From NCBI GenBank assembly GCA_013203065.1, contig JABMQV010000593.1, positions 1 through 7,922 of the forward strand: a DNA stretch of 7,922 nt. The letters run 5' to 3'. A model generated the notes under the pieces. The model was not told the origin of the DNA, did no database searches, and saw only the letters and a program-made list of their open reading frames with translations. Within the stretch, counting starts at the first letter, position 1. Every line of letters begins with the position of its first letter. The position numbers were made by a program, and so were the translations under genes. This stretch comes from Desulfobacteraceae bacterium. Lineage in GTDB: Bacteria > Desulfobacterota > DSM-4660 > Desulfatiglandales > Desulfatiglandaceae. Below, piece after piece: positions 1 through 6,717 of the stretch.

Positions 1-616
1 ATTCGAGAAAACACCCCATGGTGTTGGCAGTGCCCATCATGGAACAGGTGCCGGGGGAGGCACAGAACCGCTCCTGCCATTGCAAAAAAGTCGCCTGATC
101 GATCTCGTTGTTTCGCCGTTTTCCGATGGCTTCCTTGAGGTCGGAAGTTACGACCGTGTGATCTCCAAGGCGGCAGGGGAGCATTGCCCCGGCTGAAAGA
201 AAAAGAGTGGGGAGATCCAGTCTGACAGCGGCCATAATCATTCCAGGGATGATTTTGTCACAGGAAGCCAGCATGACAAGCCCCTGAAACCCATGCGCCT
301 TTACCATGGCTTCAATGGAGCCGGAAATTAGATCCCGCTGGGGAAGAATATAGTGCTGTCCCGGACCCTGGGCCATTCCGTCGCAGGGTGCGGGGACATT
401 GAACTCGCCGGGGCACCCCCCGGCAGCCCAGATTCCTTCCTTGACGTAACCGCTCAAGCTCCCCAGTGGCTGATGTCCCGGGTTGACATCGGTCCAGGAG
501 TTGACCACGGCGATCTGGGGCTTGTCCAGATCCACGTCCCGATATCCCACCGCATGCATCAGACCCCGGTAATAGGCCTCGGTAATGTCCTCTGCTGCAC
601 CCCGCTGTACCGGCAT
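1..616 (-). CDS. IlvD/Edd-family dehydratase, N-terminal part (runs off the window)
   Basis: This is the first 205 codons of an iron-sulfur dehydratase of the dihydroxy-acid dehydratase / sugar-acid dehydratase family, which removes water from 2,3-dihydroxy acids to give 2-keto-3-deoxy acids. The family is usually 550-600 residues, so about two thirds is outside the window. Visible family motifs are VNSWTDVNPGH (38-48), APCDGMAQG (76-84), LPQRDLI (91-97), the cluster and metal motif SCDKIIPGM (118-126), and PGTCSMMGTANTM (188-200). The expected cluster cysteines are C119 and C191. The first cluster position is NPGH (G47), as in E. coli IlvD (VPGH), not the cysteine form of the [2Fe-2S] enzymes. 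The start is ATG at 616, overlapping the upstream TGA by one base (TGATG) with an AGGAGG four bases before it, so translation is probably coupled to the dehydrogenase gene. Family is certain. Substrate is open: branched-chain synthesis is possible, but the catabolic context favours a sugar acid or related hydroxy acid. Confidence 0.9.
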   Translation of the reverse strand, partial: MPVQRGAAEDITEAYYRGLMHAVGYRDVDLDKPQIAVVNSWTDVNPGHQPLGSLSGYVKEGIWAAGGCPGEFNVPAPCDGMAQGPGQHYILPQRDLISGSIEAMVKAHGFQGLVMLASCDKIIPGMIMAAVRLDLPTLFLSAGAMLPCRLGDHTVVTSDLKEAIGKRRNNEIDQATFLQWQERFCASPGTCSMMGTANTMGCFLE

Positions 617-1521
617 CAGGCCTCCTCTCTCTGTTTCCTGAATTCTACCCCCAGGATTCGCTCGAAGACCTTTATCATGGCTCCCTTGCCTTGATCCCCG
701 AGGCCCTCGGCAAGGGCCATCTGATAGGTGGTTGTGGCCGCCTGGACCATGGGCAGGGGAATCTTCTCCTGGGCCGAAATCTCTGCCGCACTGACCATGT
801 CTTTGTAGGCGTGTTTGAGAGGGTAACCCTTGTCAAAAACATTGTGCAGGGCCAGGGGAGCGAAGAACTCGGCCGCGAAACTGCGCCCGGTCCCCGAGGT
901 GATCACCTCGGTTACCTTTTCAGGGTCCAGCCCCAGTTTTGCGGCCATTGGCAGCAGTTCCGCTATGGCCGCGCAGCTGATATTAAAGAGGAGCTGGTTG
1001 ACCAGTTTGGTGAGTTGACCGCTCCCCACATCACCCATATGCAGGATCCGGTTGCTCATAACGTCCATAACCGGTTTGATCCGGTCAAAAATGTTTTTCT
1101 CACTCCCAACCATGATAGTCAAGGTTCCCTCTTTGGCCCTTGCTTCCATGCCCGAGACGGGGGCGTCGACGAAAATGATCCCAAGCTTTCTTAACCTGGT
1201 TTCGAAATCCAGGGTCGGCAGGTAACTTGTGGTGCCGCAGTCAACGATAACGGAACCGGCTTTGGCTTTGATCGCGAGGCCTTTTTCTCCAAAGATGATC
1301 TCTTCCACGACGGCCGTATTGGGGAGGCTCAGAAAAATCCAATCTGCCTGAGTGGCCAGTCGAGCAGGAGAATCAGAGTGTTTGGCTCCCTTATCCGTCA
1401 GGAAGGTCACCGCTTCCGGGTTGAGGTCATATACGGTCAGGTCGAACGCCGCATTTAAAACGTTGAGGGCCATCCACCTTCCCATCTGCCCCAGCCCGAT
1501 AAATCCGATTTTCTTATCCAT
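616..1521 (-). CDS. 3-hydroxyisobutyrate dehydrogenase / tartronate-semialdehyde reductase family protein
   Basis: A 301-residue cytosolic beta-hydroxyacid dehydrogenase, full length for the family. It should interconvert a 3-hydroxy acid and the corresponding semialdehyde using a nicotinamide cofactor. The N-terminal Rossmann fold has GLGQMG (9-14). D32 at the end of the second strand (VYDLN) favours NAD over NADP. The substrate-binding signature is DAPVSG (119-124) followed by EGTLTIMVG (131-139). The catalytic lysine is K172 in GSGQLTKLVNQ, with N175 also in place. The C-terminal all-helical domain includes the KDM segment at 240-242. The ATG at 1521 has a GGAG about nine bases upstream. 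The gene follows the DUF6282 gene after 74 bases and overlaps the IlvD-type gene by one base. The family is secure. Members act on 3-hydroxyisobutyrate, tartronate semialdehyde, glyoxylate, succinic semialdehyde or sulfolactaldehyde-type substrates, and the sequence alone does not choose among them. The neighbouring dehydratase and AOR favour a short-chain sugar-acid intermediate (inference). Confidence 0.92.
   Translation of the reverse strand: MDKKIGFIGLGQMGRWMALNVLNAAFDLTVYDLNPEAVTFLTDKGAKHSDSPARLATQADWIFLSLPNTAVVEEIIFGEKGLAIKAKAGSVIVDCGTTSYLPTLDFETRLRKLGIIFVDAPVSGMEARAKEGTLTIMVGSEKNIFDRIKPVMDVMSNRILHMGDVGSGQLTKLVNQLLFNISCAAIAELLPMAAKLGLDPEKVTEVITSGTGRSFAAEFFAPLALHNVFDKGYPLKHAYKDMVSAAEISAQEKIPLPMVQAATTTYQMALAEGLGDQGKGAMIKVFERILGVEFRKQREEA
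621..626 (-). promoter_or_regulatory. Shine-Dalgarno site of the IlvD-family gene
   Basis: A perfect AGGAGG lies inside the last codons of the dehydrogenase gene, four bases before the ATG at 616. It fixes the start and supports coupled translation across the TGATG overlap. Confidence 0.75.
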
Positions 1522-1595
1522 GTGGTTTCACTCCGTCTTGCGGTCGAATAGGGCCACCACCAGGTTTCCGCCGTTGAAGTTTCCCTTTGCTATTC

Positions 1596-2480
1596 TTAGA
1601 GCCCCAGCATTTTGGCAGGGTTATGGGTCGCCATTTTCCGGATGTCCTCTTTGGAAAACCCAAAGGTGACCAAATCCTGGATGTAAATGCCCATCTGTTG
1701 GGCAGGTACAGGATTGAGCCACTGACCCGAATCGGTGGATATGATACAGTGTTCTGCGCCAATTGCCTTAATGCCGCTGAAAAGCGCTTCCCTTGTGATG
1801 GGGTGACCCACCTGCCGGGTAGTGTCGTTAAAGACGTGCTCCAGCCATGTGGCACCCGAATCAAGGATCTCCTTCATATCCTCCACACTGTAGTTTACGA
1901 AACTTGCCAGGGGGTGGGTTACGATAATCTTTTTCACCCCATGGCTGGCCGCCTCCCGAACCACAACCTTTGCTTCCTCAATGGAAATGTGCCCCGTGGC
2001 AAGCGAGGAGTCGTGTTCAATAATCAGATCGAAGATGGCGTAAAGCTCCTGCTTGAGGGAACCGTCGTCGTTCAGAACGTAAATGCCCTGAAGATCTTCT
2101 CCAATCTTACCCGCAAGGTTTGCCACATGGCTCTTGTTTATCACGAATTCCCGTGAATGAAGTGTCGGCAGCCAAACGGTTTTTGCCCCCAGCTTGAGGG
2201 CTGTTCTGACCGCATGGGGGTTCAACCCGCCAACCGAGAAATTGAGGGCGATTCCGCCAAAGACCGGGAATCCGGCGGCATGGGTTGCCAGTTGTGCCCT
2301 TCCCGCTGTTTCGGTAAAGTGGTTTTTGATCAGGATGGCCTGCATTTCCATTTCTTGGGCATGAAGCGCCAGTTCCATATCATTGAGAATCCTGGGGTAG
2401 ACGTCAGGCGCAGAATGGATGTGGATATCTATGGCACCCGAGAGAAGATCCAGGACCTGTTTGCTAAAACGCAACCTCAT
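1596..2480 (-). CDS. DUF6282-like, amidohydrolase-related protein of unknown function
   Basis: A 294-residue protein whose N-terminus shows the metal-binding HxH of the amidohydrolase superfamily in AIDIHIHSAPD (16-26; H20, H22). Further candidate ligands fit a TIM-barrel metal hydrolase: K52 and H54 in LIKNHF, H108 in LPTLH, H164 in TGHIS, H189 in VTHP and D250 in STDSGQ. The C-terminal ATHNPAKMLGL (285-294) resembles the end of many amidohydrolases, where a conserved N-P-A-x-x-L/G segment closes the barrel. No signal peptide or membrane segment is seen, so it is cytosolic. I recognise it as resembling the DUF6282 family, which has no established reaction that I know of. A lactonase, amidase or decarboxylase role is conceivable. 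The ATG at 2480 is preceded by GAGAGG at a suitable spacing. It lies 46 bases after the LarA-like gene and 74 before the dehydrogenase gene, consistent with one operon. Confidence 0.8.
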   Translation of the reverse strand: MRLRFSKQVLDLLSGAIDIHIHSAPDVYPRILNDMELALHAQEMEMQAILIKNHFTETAGRAQLATHAAGFPVFGGIALNFSVGGLNPHAVRTALKLGAKTVWLPTLHSREFVINKSHVANLAGKIGEDLQGIYVLNDDGSLKQELYAIFDLIIEHDSSLATGHISIEEAKVVVREAASHGVKKIIVTHPLASFVNYSVEDMKEILDSGATWLEHVFNDTTRQVGHPITREALFSGIKAIGAEHCIISTDSGQWLNPVPAQQMGIYIQDLVTFGFSKEDIRKMATHNPAKMLGL

Positions 2481-2526
2481 TTAAGCCTCTCATTCGGTTT
2501 AGAAGTTTCAAATGCCTATTTTTAGT

Positions 2527-3840
2527 TCACTTGTCCCTTTTCCGGTTATCCGGATTCGGTGTATTCAACCCGCTGGGCAACACCCACTTGCCATAAGGAA
2601 AGTTGCCCACCCTCATGTCTGGGCCGTGCTTTTTCCTTGCCAGGTCAACCGCGGCCTCAAGGGAGGTCACCGCCTTGATCTTGATAATTTCAAAATCGGG
2701 CAGCCGCTCAGGCTCGGTGACCACAATCACCTCTTTCCCGGCCATGACTTCGATGATGGGCATCCATAGACAGGCGTGCCACAAGGCCTGTTTGCCGTAA
2801 AAGACATCTTCATAGAGTTCCCGGATTGCCTCCGGCGTGGGCGGTGTATAGTCCTTGGCGTAACTGTAATGGGCCAGCCCCCCTGGAACAGGTGTGCAGA
2901 GGATGATGGTGCCCCCGTCCTTTACAAAATGGTCCAGATTGGCAATGGGCCAGCAGGCATGGGCAAAGAGCCTGTCCCCCGGGAAACTTCCTGAGATGGC
3001 AACATCCAACTTGCCGCCGGGGATCTTTTCCACGTCAAAAGCGTAGTGGGAATCGTACTTCTCCACCGATGCCCTGTGGGCAGCGTTGGTCTCGCCGGCG
3101 GTGAGATGGATCAGTTCCATCTTTGGGTTAAAGATAGCCAGCAGCGACATATCCAGGCCCGACATTACACAGGCCTCCTCGATATCCTCGCGCATGCGGT
3201 TGAGAGGGGGTTCATAACCGACCGCACAGGTGGGACACGTCATAAGACGATGGTTCCATTCGATGGTTTCAAAGGATGCGACCCCGGGAAGAACCATACT
3301 CCCGCCACCTCCGTACCCCCACAAGGTCGCCTGGGTCATGGTTATGGCAAGACTGAGGTCGGCCTGCAAGAGACGTTTGTGAAAACTGATGGGCGTTCCG
3401 TAGCTGGTCACCCCCACAAACTCGTAGTCCCAGGTCTCCCTGGCCTTGCTTTGATAGATAGGGATACCAGAGCCAAGGATCTCTTCACCGAACTTGCGCT
3501 TCAACTCCGTCTCGTTCATTTCCCGGAGGAGACCGCTTGATACCAGGATCTCCACCGCCTTGCCCGCATCCTTGATCATTTTCAGGATTGGCGGCAGGAT
3601 TTTATGGGCCGGGGTGAGCCGGGCAAAATTATCCGTCAGGATGACCACCTTGTTGGCCTTTTCAAGTCGCAGAGAAAAGGGATCGCCTGCAACGGGATTA
3701 TCCAGCGCATGGAGAACCGCATGATCCAGGTCTCCCCTTTCATTGGGGAAAGCCACATCCGTATCCAGGACCAGGTTTTTGTCCTCTATTTCAAGTTCCA
3801 GGGTGCCTTTTACACCATAAGGCACAGTGAGTGTTGCCAT
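2527..3840 (-). CDS. LarA-like (DUF2088) protein with altered active site
   Basis: A 437-residue protein matching the lactate racemase LarA family over its length. The family uses a nickel-pincer nucleotide cofactor to racemise or epimerise 2-hydroxy acids. Recognisable parts are the N-terminal segment with TDNFARLTP (69-77), GLLREMNETELKRKFG (103-118), the glycine-rich GYGGGGSMVLPGVAS (175-189), ETIEWNH (191-197) and the C-terminal VGNFPYGKW (411-419). Aligned by these landmarks to L. plantarum LarA, D72 and R75 correspond to D70 and R74, and H200 to H197. The other key residues are changed: H108 is L105, H174 is A171, and the cofactor-bearing K184 is S181. Ordinary LarA chemistry is therefore doubtful. 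The start at 3840 is chosen because a perfect AGGAGG sits five bases upstream. An in-frame ATG at 3861 would place that site inside the gene. No larB, larC or larE is in the window. It could be an enzyme with different chemistry or a non-catalytic homologue. Confidence 0.87.
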   Translation of the reverse strand: MATLTVPYGVKGTLELEIEDKNLVLDTDVAFPNERGDLDHAVLHALDNPVAGDPFSLRLEKANKVVILTDNFARLTPAHKILPPILKMIKDAGKAVEILVSSGLLREMNETELKRKFGEEILGSGIPIYQSKARETWDYEFVGVTSYGTPISFHKRLLQADLSLAITMTQATLWGYGGGGSMVLPGVASFETIEWNHRLMTCPTCAVGYEPPLNRMREDIEEACVMSGLDMSLLAIFNPKMELIHLTAGETNAAHRASVEKYDSHYAFDVEKIPGGKLDVAISGSFPGDRLFAHACWPIANLDHFVKDGGTIILCTPVPGGLAHYSYAKDYTPPTPEAIRELYEDVFYGKQALWHACLWMPIIEVMAGKEVIVVTEPERLPDFEIIKIKAVTSLEAAVDLARKKHGPDMRVGNFPYGKWVLPSGLNTPNPDNRKRDK

Positions 3841-3845
3841 TTTTT

Positions 3846-3851
3846 CCTCCT
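3846..3851 (-). promoter_or_regulatory. Shine-Dalgarno site deciding the LarA-like start
   Basis: AGGAGG followed by five A residues and the ATG at 3840. It argues against the earlier in-frame ATG at 3861, whose seven extra codons would encode the ribosome binding site itself. Confidence 0.8.
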
Positions 3852-3876
3852 GAAATCTCATTTTCCCAAACGGGCT

Positions 3877-4191
3877 CTAACCGCCTGCCAGGGCAAGCAG
3901 AAAGGTGATCTCATCGCCATCAGCAACAGGGGTGGCGAGATCTTCCCGGCGGCCAAGATTGGCACTGGGACGTCCGTTGACAAAGGCACGCCAGGCCGGG
4001 ACCAAGCGTCCTTCCGTGTCATAAAGGTGCAAGCGAAATTCCGGACTATCAAAACGCGCCAACAGGGCCTCAATCACCCCCTGGATAGTAGGGGGCGTTT
4101 TCAGTGTAAGCTTGACCCGTTCCTTCCCAGCGGTGTTGCTGAGTGGGGGAAGCAAGTGAACATTGACGTGAATGTCTTTCCCAGGAGACAA
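3877..4191 (-). CDS. moaD: MoaD/ThiS-like sulfur carrier protein
   Basis: A 104-residue beta-grasp protein of the MoaD/ThiS type ending in LALAGG. The terminal Gly-Gly is the hallmark of sulfur carriers that are adenylated by MoeB-like enzymes and thiocarboxylated to supply sulfur for the molybdopterin dithiolene. Family-like segments are the N-terminal strand IHVNVHLLPPL (7-17), a helix with IQGVIEALLARF (36-47), RAFVNGRPS (68-76) and VADGDEITFLLALAGG (89-104). The frame stays open far upstream into aor, but no ATG or GTG lies near the aor end. The best start is TTG at 4191, one base after the aor stop codon, with the G-run at the end of aor as a poor ribosome binding site. Placement directly after aor suggests it serves the tungstopterin cofactor of AOR (inference). 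Protein family is well supported, while the exact start is less so. Confidence 0.82.
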   Translation of the reverse strand: MSPGKDIHVNVHLLPPLSNTAGKERVKLTLKTPPTIQGVIEALLARFDSPEFRLHLYDTEGRLVPAWRAFVNGRPSANLGRREDLATPVADGDEITFLLALAGG

Positions 4192-4192
4192 T

Positions 4193-6133
4193 TTACCCCC
4201 CCAGCATATTTCTCTCTCCCAGGTCGTCCGCGATGTATTTGAGACCCAGGTTCTCAAGCCCAGACCGCGTTGGGAGCCCGGTTTTGGGATCAAACTTACG
4301 ATCCTCGTAATATTCCTCAAGGATTTTTTCGAACTTGTCTCTCTCCACCACCGCACCGCCGCTGGGACCGCCTCCCATAAGGGGCTCATTAAAAAACCTC
4401 TCGGGAATATCATCGTCGGCCCGGGTGGCACCGCATCGGGTGTTAAAGGCCTTCTCAATATTCCACGTTCGCTCCCCGACCCTCAGCATCTCTTCCTCGG
4501 TCAGATTCCGACCGCTGCAGGCGTTGTACAGTCTGGTAGCCAGGTGGACTCCTTTTTTGTAAAGATAGGGGAAAGTAGCTGAGCGGAAAAGGGCGAATTT
4601 GCAAAGGCCCAGGACATCAGCAATTGTAACCAGATCCTCGCTGAACTTGAGCATCCGGCCCTTTCCCTTCAGTCCCTTTGAGATATCCGCCGCCTCTTCA
4701 CTCCCCCACCACTCCAGGGCCTCCTCCGGTGTCATAATCTCTTCGATATAGGGGTTGGATCGGAGGTGGTCACCGCCTCTGGTGGATGTGGCGTAACTGA
4801 CGGCTCTGACCGGCATGCCCCTGGGATCACCCGCTGTCATCTCGCCACCTTTTACGTTAATGGCAAATTTTTCACTCCCCTGTCCAATTTTTTCTGAAGC
4901 CCGTTTGGTTCCTTCGGCCAAGGTCTCAGCCAATTTTCCCTCACGCATGGCGATCTTTCGCGACAATTCCAGGAACGCATCAATGTTGCCAAACCTCAGA
5001 TCGAGACCGTCGGCGTCATTTTTTGTCAAAATGCCTTTTTCAAAACATTCCATGGCAAAGGCCACCGTATCGCCGGTCCCTTCCACATCCAGTCCGTAGT
5101 GATTGCACAGGTTGGCCCACGCGATGACCGCTTCAGGTTCTTTGATGCCGCAGGTCAGAGAGCGCGCGATTGTCTCCCACTCCACCTTGGCAGTGGTGCC
5201 TGCAAAAGGACCGGATGTGATCCTATAATCCCGTCGGCATCTGATCGGGCAGGCCACACAGGCTCCCGCCTTGATCTGGTAGTCGCTGCGAAAGACTTCC
5301 GGGTCCAGTTTTTGCCAGTCATATTCACCGTAGCGCCAGTTCTCTGCCCCATGGATGCCGTAATTGACCCTGTGCATCATAAAGCGGCAGGTGCCATATT
5401 TCGTAGCAGGCGGGCAGTAGGGGTCTACGGCGATGGTGTCCAGATAATCCTGATAGGCGGTTTTAAGCGCACCTAAATCCGCGACACCCACGTCACCTGT
5501 TCCCCGGGTGGCGATTGCCTTTAGGTTTTTGGAGCCCATGACAGCGCCCAGACCGCACCGGGCACTGGCCCCCTTGTCAGCCCCATTGTGAAACACCGCC
5601 GCCAGCCGGACCTGGTTCTCCCCTGCGGGACCAATGGATACGGTACACATTTCACGGTCGTCTGAATCCTGGCACAACCTGGTGTGGGTTTGAGAGGTAA
5701 AAGTACCCCACAGTTTTCCGGCATCACGAAGTTCGACTTGATCATTGTCGATAAACAGATATACGGGTTTCTCTGCCTTCCCCTGGATGATCACGAGATC
5801 ATACCCTGCCCGTTTTAGCTCCCCACCCCAGGTAGCCCCTGCGTGGCCGTCTCCGTGCATCCCTGTAAGAGGAGACCTTGTTGTAACCGTTGTTCTGCTG
5901 GCTGAAGGTGCACCGGTACCATGCAATGCCCCAGGGGAGAAAATCAGACGGTTTTCCGGATCAAAAGGCATTATCTCCGGGGGAACCTCATCATATAAAA
6001 CCTTGGAGGCAACCCCTCTGCCACCTATATAGAGATCTGATAACCGGGAGTCAAAATCTTCCGTGGTAATAAACCCGTTGGTCAGATCAACTCTCAAAAT
6101 CTTTCCAGCATAGCTGCTGTTCTTAATGGCCAT
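4193..6133 (-). CDS. aor: Aldehyde ferredoxin oxidoreductase (tungsten-type AOR)
   Basis: A 646-residue cytosolic tungsto-bispterin enzyme of the AOR family, full length. It oxidises aldehydes to carboxylic acids, or the reverse with low-potential electrons, through a [4Fe-4S] cluster to a ferredoxin. The N-terminal pterin-binding domain opens with YAGKILRVDLT (8-18), then YIGGRGVASKVL (35-46) and RTTVTTRSPLTG (80-91). The cluster ligands are C292, C295 and C299 (CVACPIRC) plus C511 in ADVLGLCKF. Further conserved active-site segments are KVEWETI (316-322), GDPRGM (435-440) and YATSTRGGDH (447-456), with H456 and D506 in the expected places. The start ATG at 6133 is five bases after the ferredoxin stop, with a GAGGGG upstream. 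The C-terminus ends in LGG because of a seven-G run just before the stop codon. The family also contains benzoyl-CoA reductase subunit BamB and other specialised members, so the aldehyde substrate is unknown. Confidence 0.96.
   Translation of the reverse strand: MAIKNSSYAGKILRVDLTNGFITTEDFDSRLSDLYIGGRGVASKVLYDEVPPEIMPFDPENRLIFSPGALHGTGAPSASRTTVTTRSPLTGMHGDGHAGATWGGELKRAGYDLVIIQGKAEKPVYLFIDNDQVELRDAGKLWGTFTSQTHTRLCQDSDDREMCTVSIGPAGENQVRLAAVFHNGADKGASARCGLGAVMGSKNLKAIATRGTGDVGVADLGALKTAYQDYLDTIAVDPYCPPATKYGTCRFMMHRVNYGIHGAENWRYGEYDWQKLDPEVFRSDYQIKAGACVACPIRCRRDYRITSGPFAGTTAKVEWETIARSLTCGIKEPEAVIAWANLCNHYGLDVEGTGDTVAFAMECFEKGILTKNDADGLDLRFGNIDAFLELSRKIAMREGKLAETLAEGTKRASEKIGQGSEKFAINVKGGEMTAGDPRGMPVRAVSYATSTRGGDHLRSNPYIEEIMTPEEALEWWGSEEAADISKGLKGKGRMLKFSEDLVTIADVLGLCKFALFRSATFPYLYKKGVHLATRLYNACSGRNLTEEEMLRVGERTWNIEKAFNTRCGATRADDDIPERFFNEPLMGGGPSGGAVVERDKFEKILEEYYEDRKFDPKTGLPTRSGLENLGLKYIADDLGERNMLGG
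4196..4202 (-). repeat. Seven-G homopolymer at the aor/moaD junction
   Basis: On the coding strand aor ends CT-GGGGGGG-TAA. The moaD frame, one base forward of aor, has no stop upstream of this point. Losing one G, or a +1 shift here, would read through into moaD and fuse the two proteins. The run may also act as the moaD ribosome binding site. Confidence 0.9.
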
Positions 6134-6138
6134 GGCAA

Positions 6139-6693
6139 CTATCCCCTCTTCTCCAGTTTCTTTTGGATCGGTTCTTCACCCCCCGGCATGTAGCGCTGAG
6201 CCTCATCTTCAAAGGCCAGCACTGCGGCAAATCTGCGCCTGTTGTACGCTGCCGTACCCCCGTCGTCCAGGGCTGACAGGACGTTTGAAGGGCAGATGGT
6301 CACGCAGACCGGCTCGTCCCCCCCGCACAGATCGCACTTGATGGCCTTTTTGGTGGCCGGGTCAATGGTGATAATCCCATACGGGCAGGCACCTACACAG
6401 GCCTGGCAGCCGGTACATTTTTCTTCATCCACCTCGACGATCTTGAGCTTCTCATTATACACGATCGCCTCGAACTCGCAGGCGGCCTCACAGCTTGGGT
6501 CTTGGCACTGCTGGCACGTGACCGGGATATCGATGCCCGTACCCAAATCCACCACCCTGACCCTGGAACGGTGTGGGTTAAAACCACCATTTTTTGTCAC
6601 GGAGCACCAAAGCTCACACAGACGGCATCCGCTACAAATGCCTGTGGCCTCCCCTGGGCGGTTTGTATATACAATGCGTTTTTTCTTTGCCAT
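6139..6693 (-). CDS. Four-cluster [4Fe-4S] ferredoxin, AOR electron-transfer subunit
   Basis: A 184-residue iron-sulfur protein of the HycB/PhsB/DmsB type, carrying sixteen cysteines in four groups: C20-C23-C26-C30, C60-C63-C68-C72, C93-C96-C99-C103 and C120-C123-C130-C134. The third group is a classical CxxCxxCxxxCP motif (CTGCQACVGACP). This predicts four [4Fe-4S] clusters. No Tat or Sec signal or membrane anchor is visible, so it should be cytosolic. It lies five bases upstream of aor, which makes it the probable electron acceptor or small subunit of that enzyme, like the ferredoxin-like subunit of bacterial AOR complexes. No NAD(H)-binding flavoprotein subunit is present in the window. 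The ATG at 6693 has GGAGA eight to nine bases upstream. Its acidic middle and lack of a catalytic domain fit a pure electron-transfer role. Family and link to AOR are strong. Whether it forms a tight complex or is soluble is not known. Confidence 0.92.
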   Translation of the reverse strand: MAKKKRIVYTNRPGEATGICSGCRLCELWCSVTKNGGFNPHRSRVRVVDLGTGIDIPVTCQQCQDPSCEAACEFEAIVYNEKLKIVEVDEEKCTGCQACVGACPYGIITIDPATKKAIKCDLCGGDEPVCVTICPSNVLSALDDGGTAAYNRRRFAAVLAFEDEAQRYMPGGEEPIQKKLEKRG

Positions 6694-6717
6694 CGAATTC
6701 TCTCCAAGATGAGATTA

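Noticed and set aside
1546..1595. Six-base inverted repeat (GAATAG / CTATTC) in the gap before the dehydrogenase gene
   Set aside because: The arms are short and 38 bases apart with no supporting inner stem. Chance is the simplest explanation.
2541..2554. Perfect 5-bp hairpin TCCGG-TTAT-CCGGA near the 3' end of the LarA-like gene
   Set aside because: It lies within the coding region and is not followed by a U-tract on either strand, so it is not a convincing terminator.
3841..3861. Earlier ATG at 3861 for the LarA-like gene
   Set aside because: The seven extra codons consist largely of the AGGAGG ribosome binding site for the ATG at 3840, and the family N-terminus starts at that later Met.
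3604..4242. Plus-strand open frame of 212 codons, with similar long ones at 1587-2156, 2157-2525, 3046-3540 and 691-1194
   Set aside because: They lie antisense to well-recognised genes, show no family motifs and arise from the base composition of the real genes.
4192..4458. Upstream extension of the moaD frame to an ATG at 4458 (193 residues in total)
   Set aside because: The added part overlaps conserved AOR coding sequence and has no resemblance to MoaD. MoaD-like sequence begins only after the aor stop.
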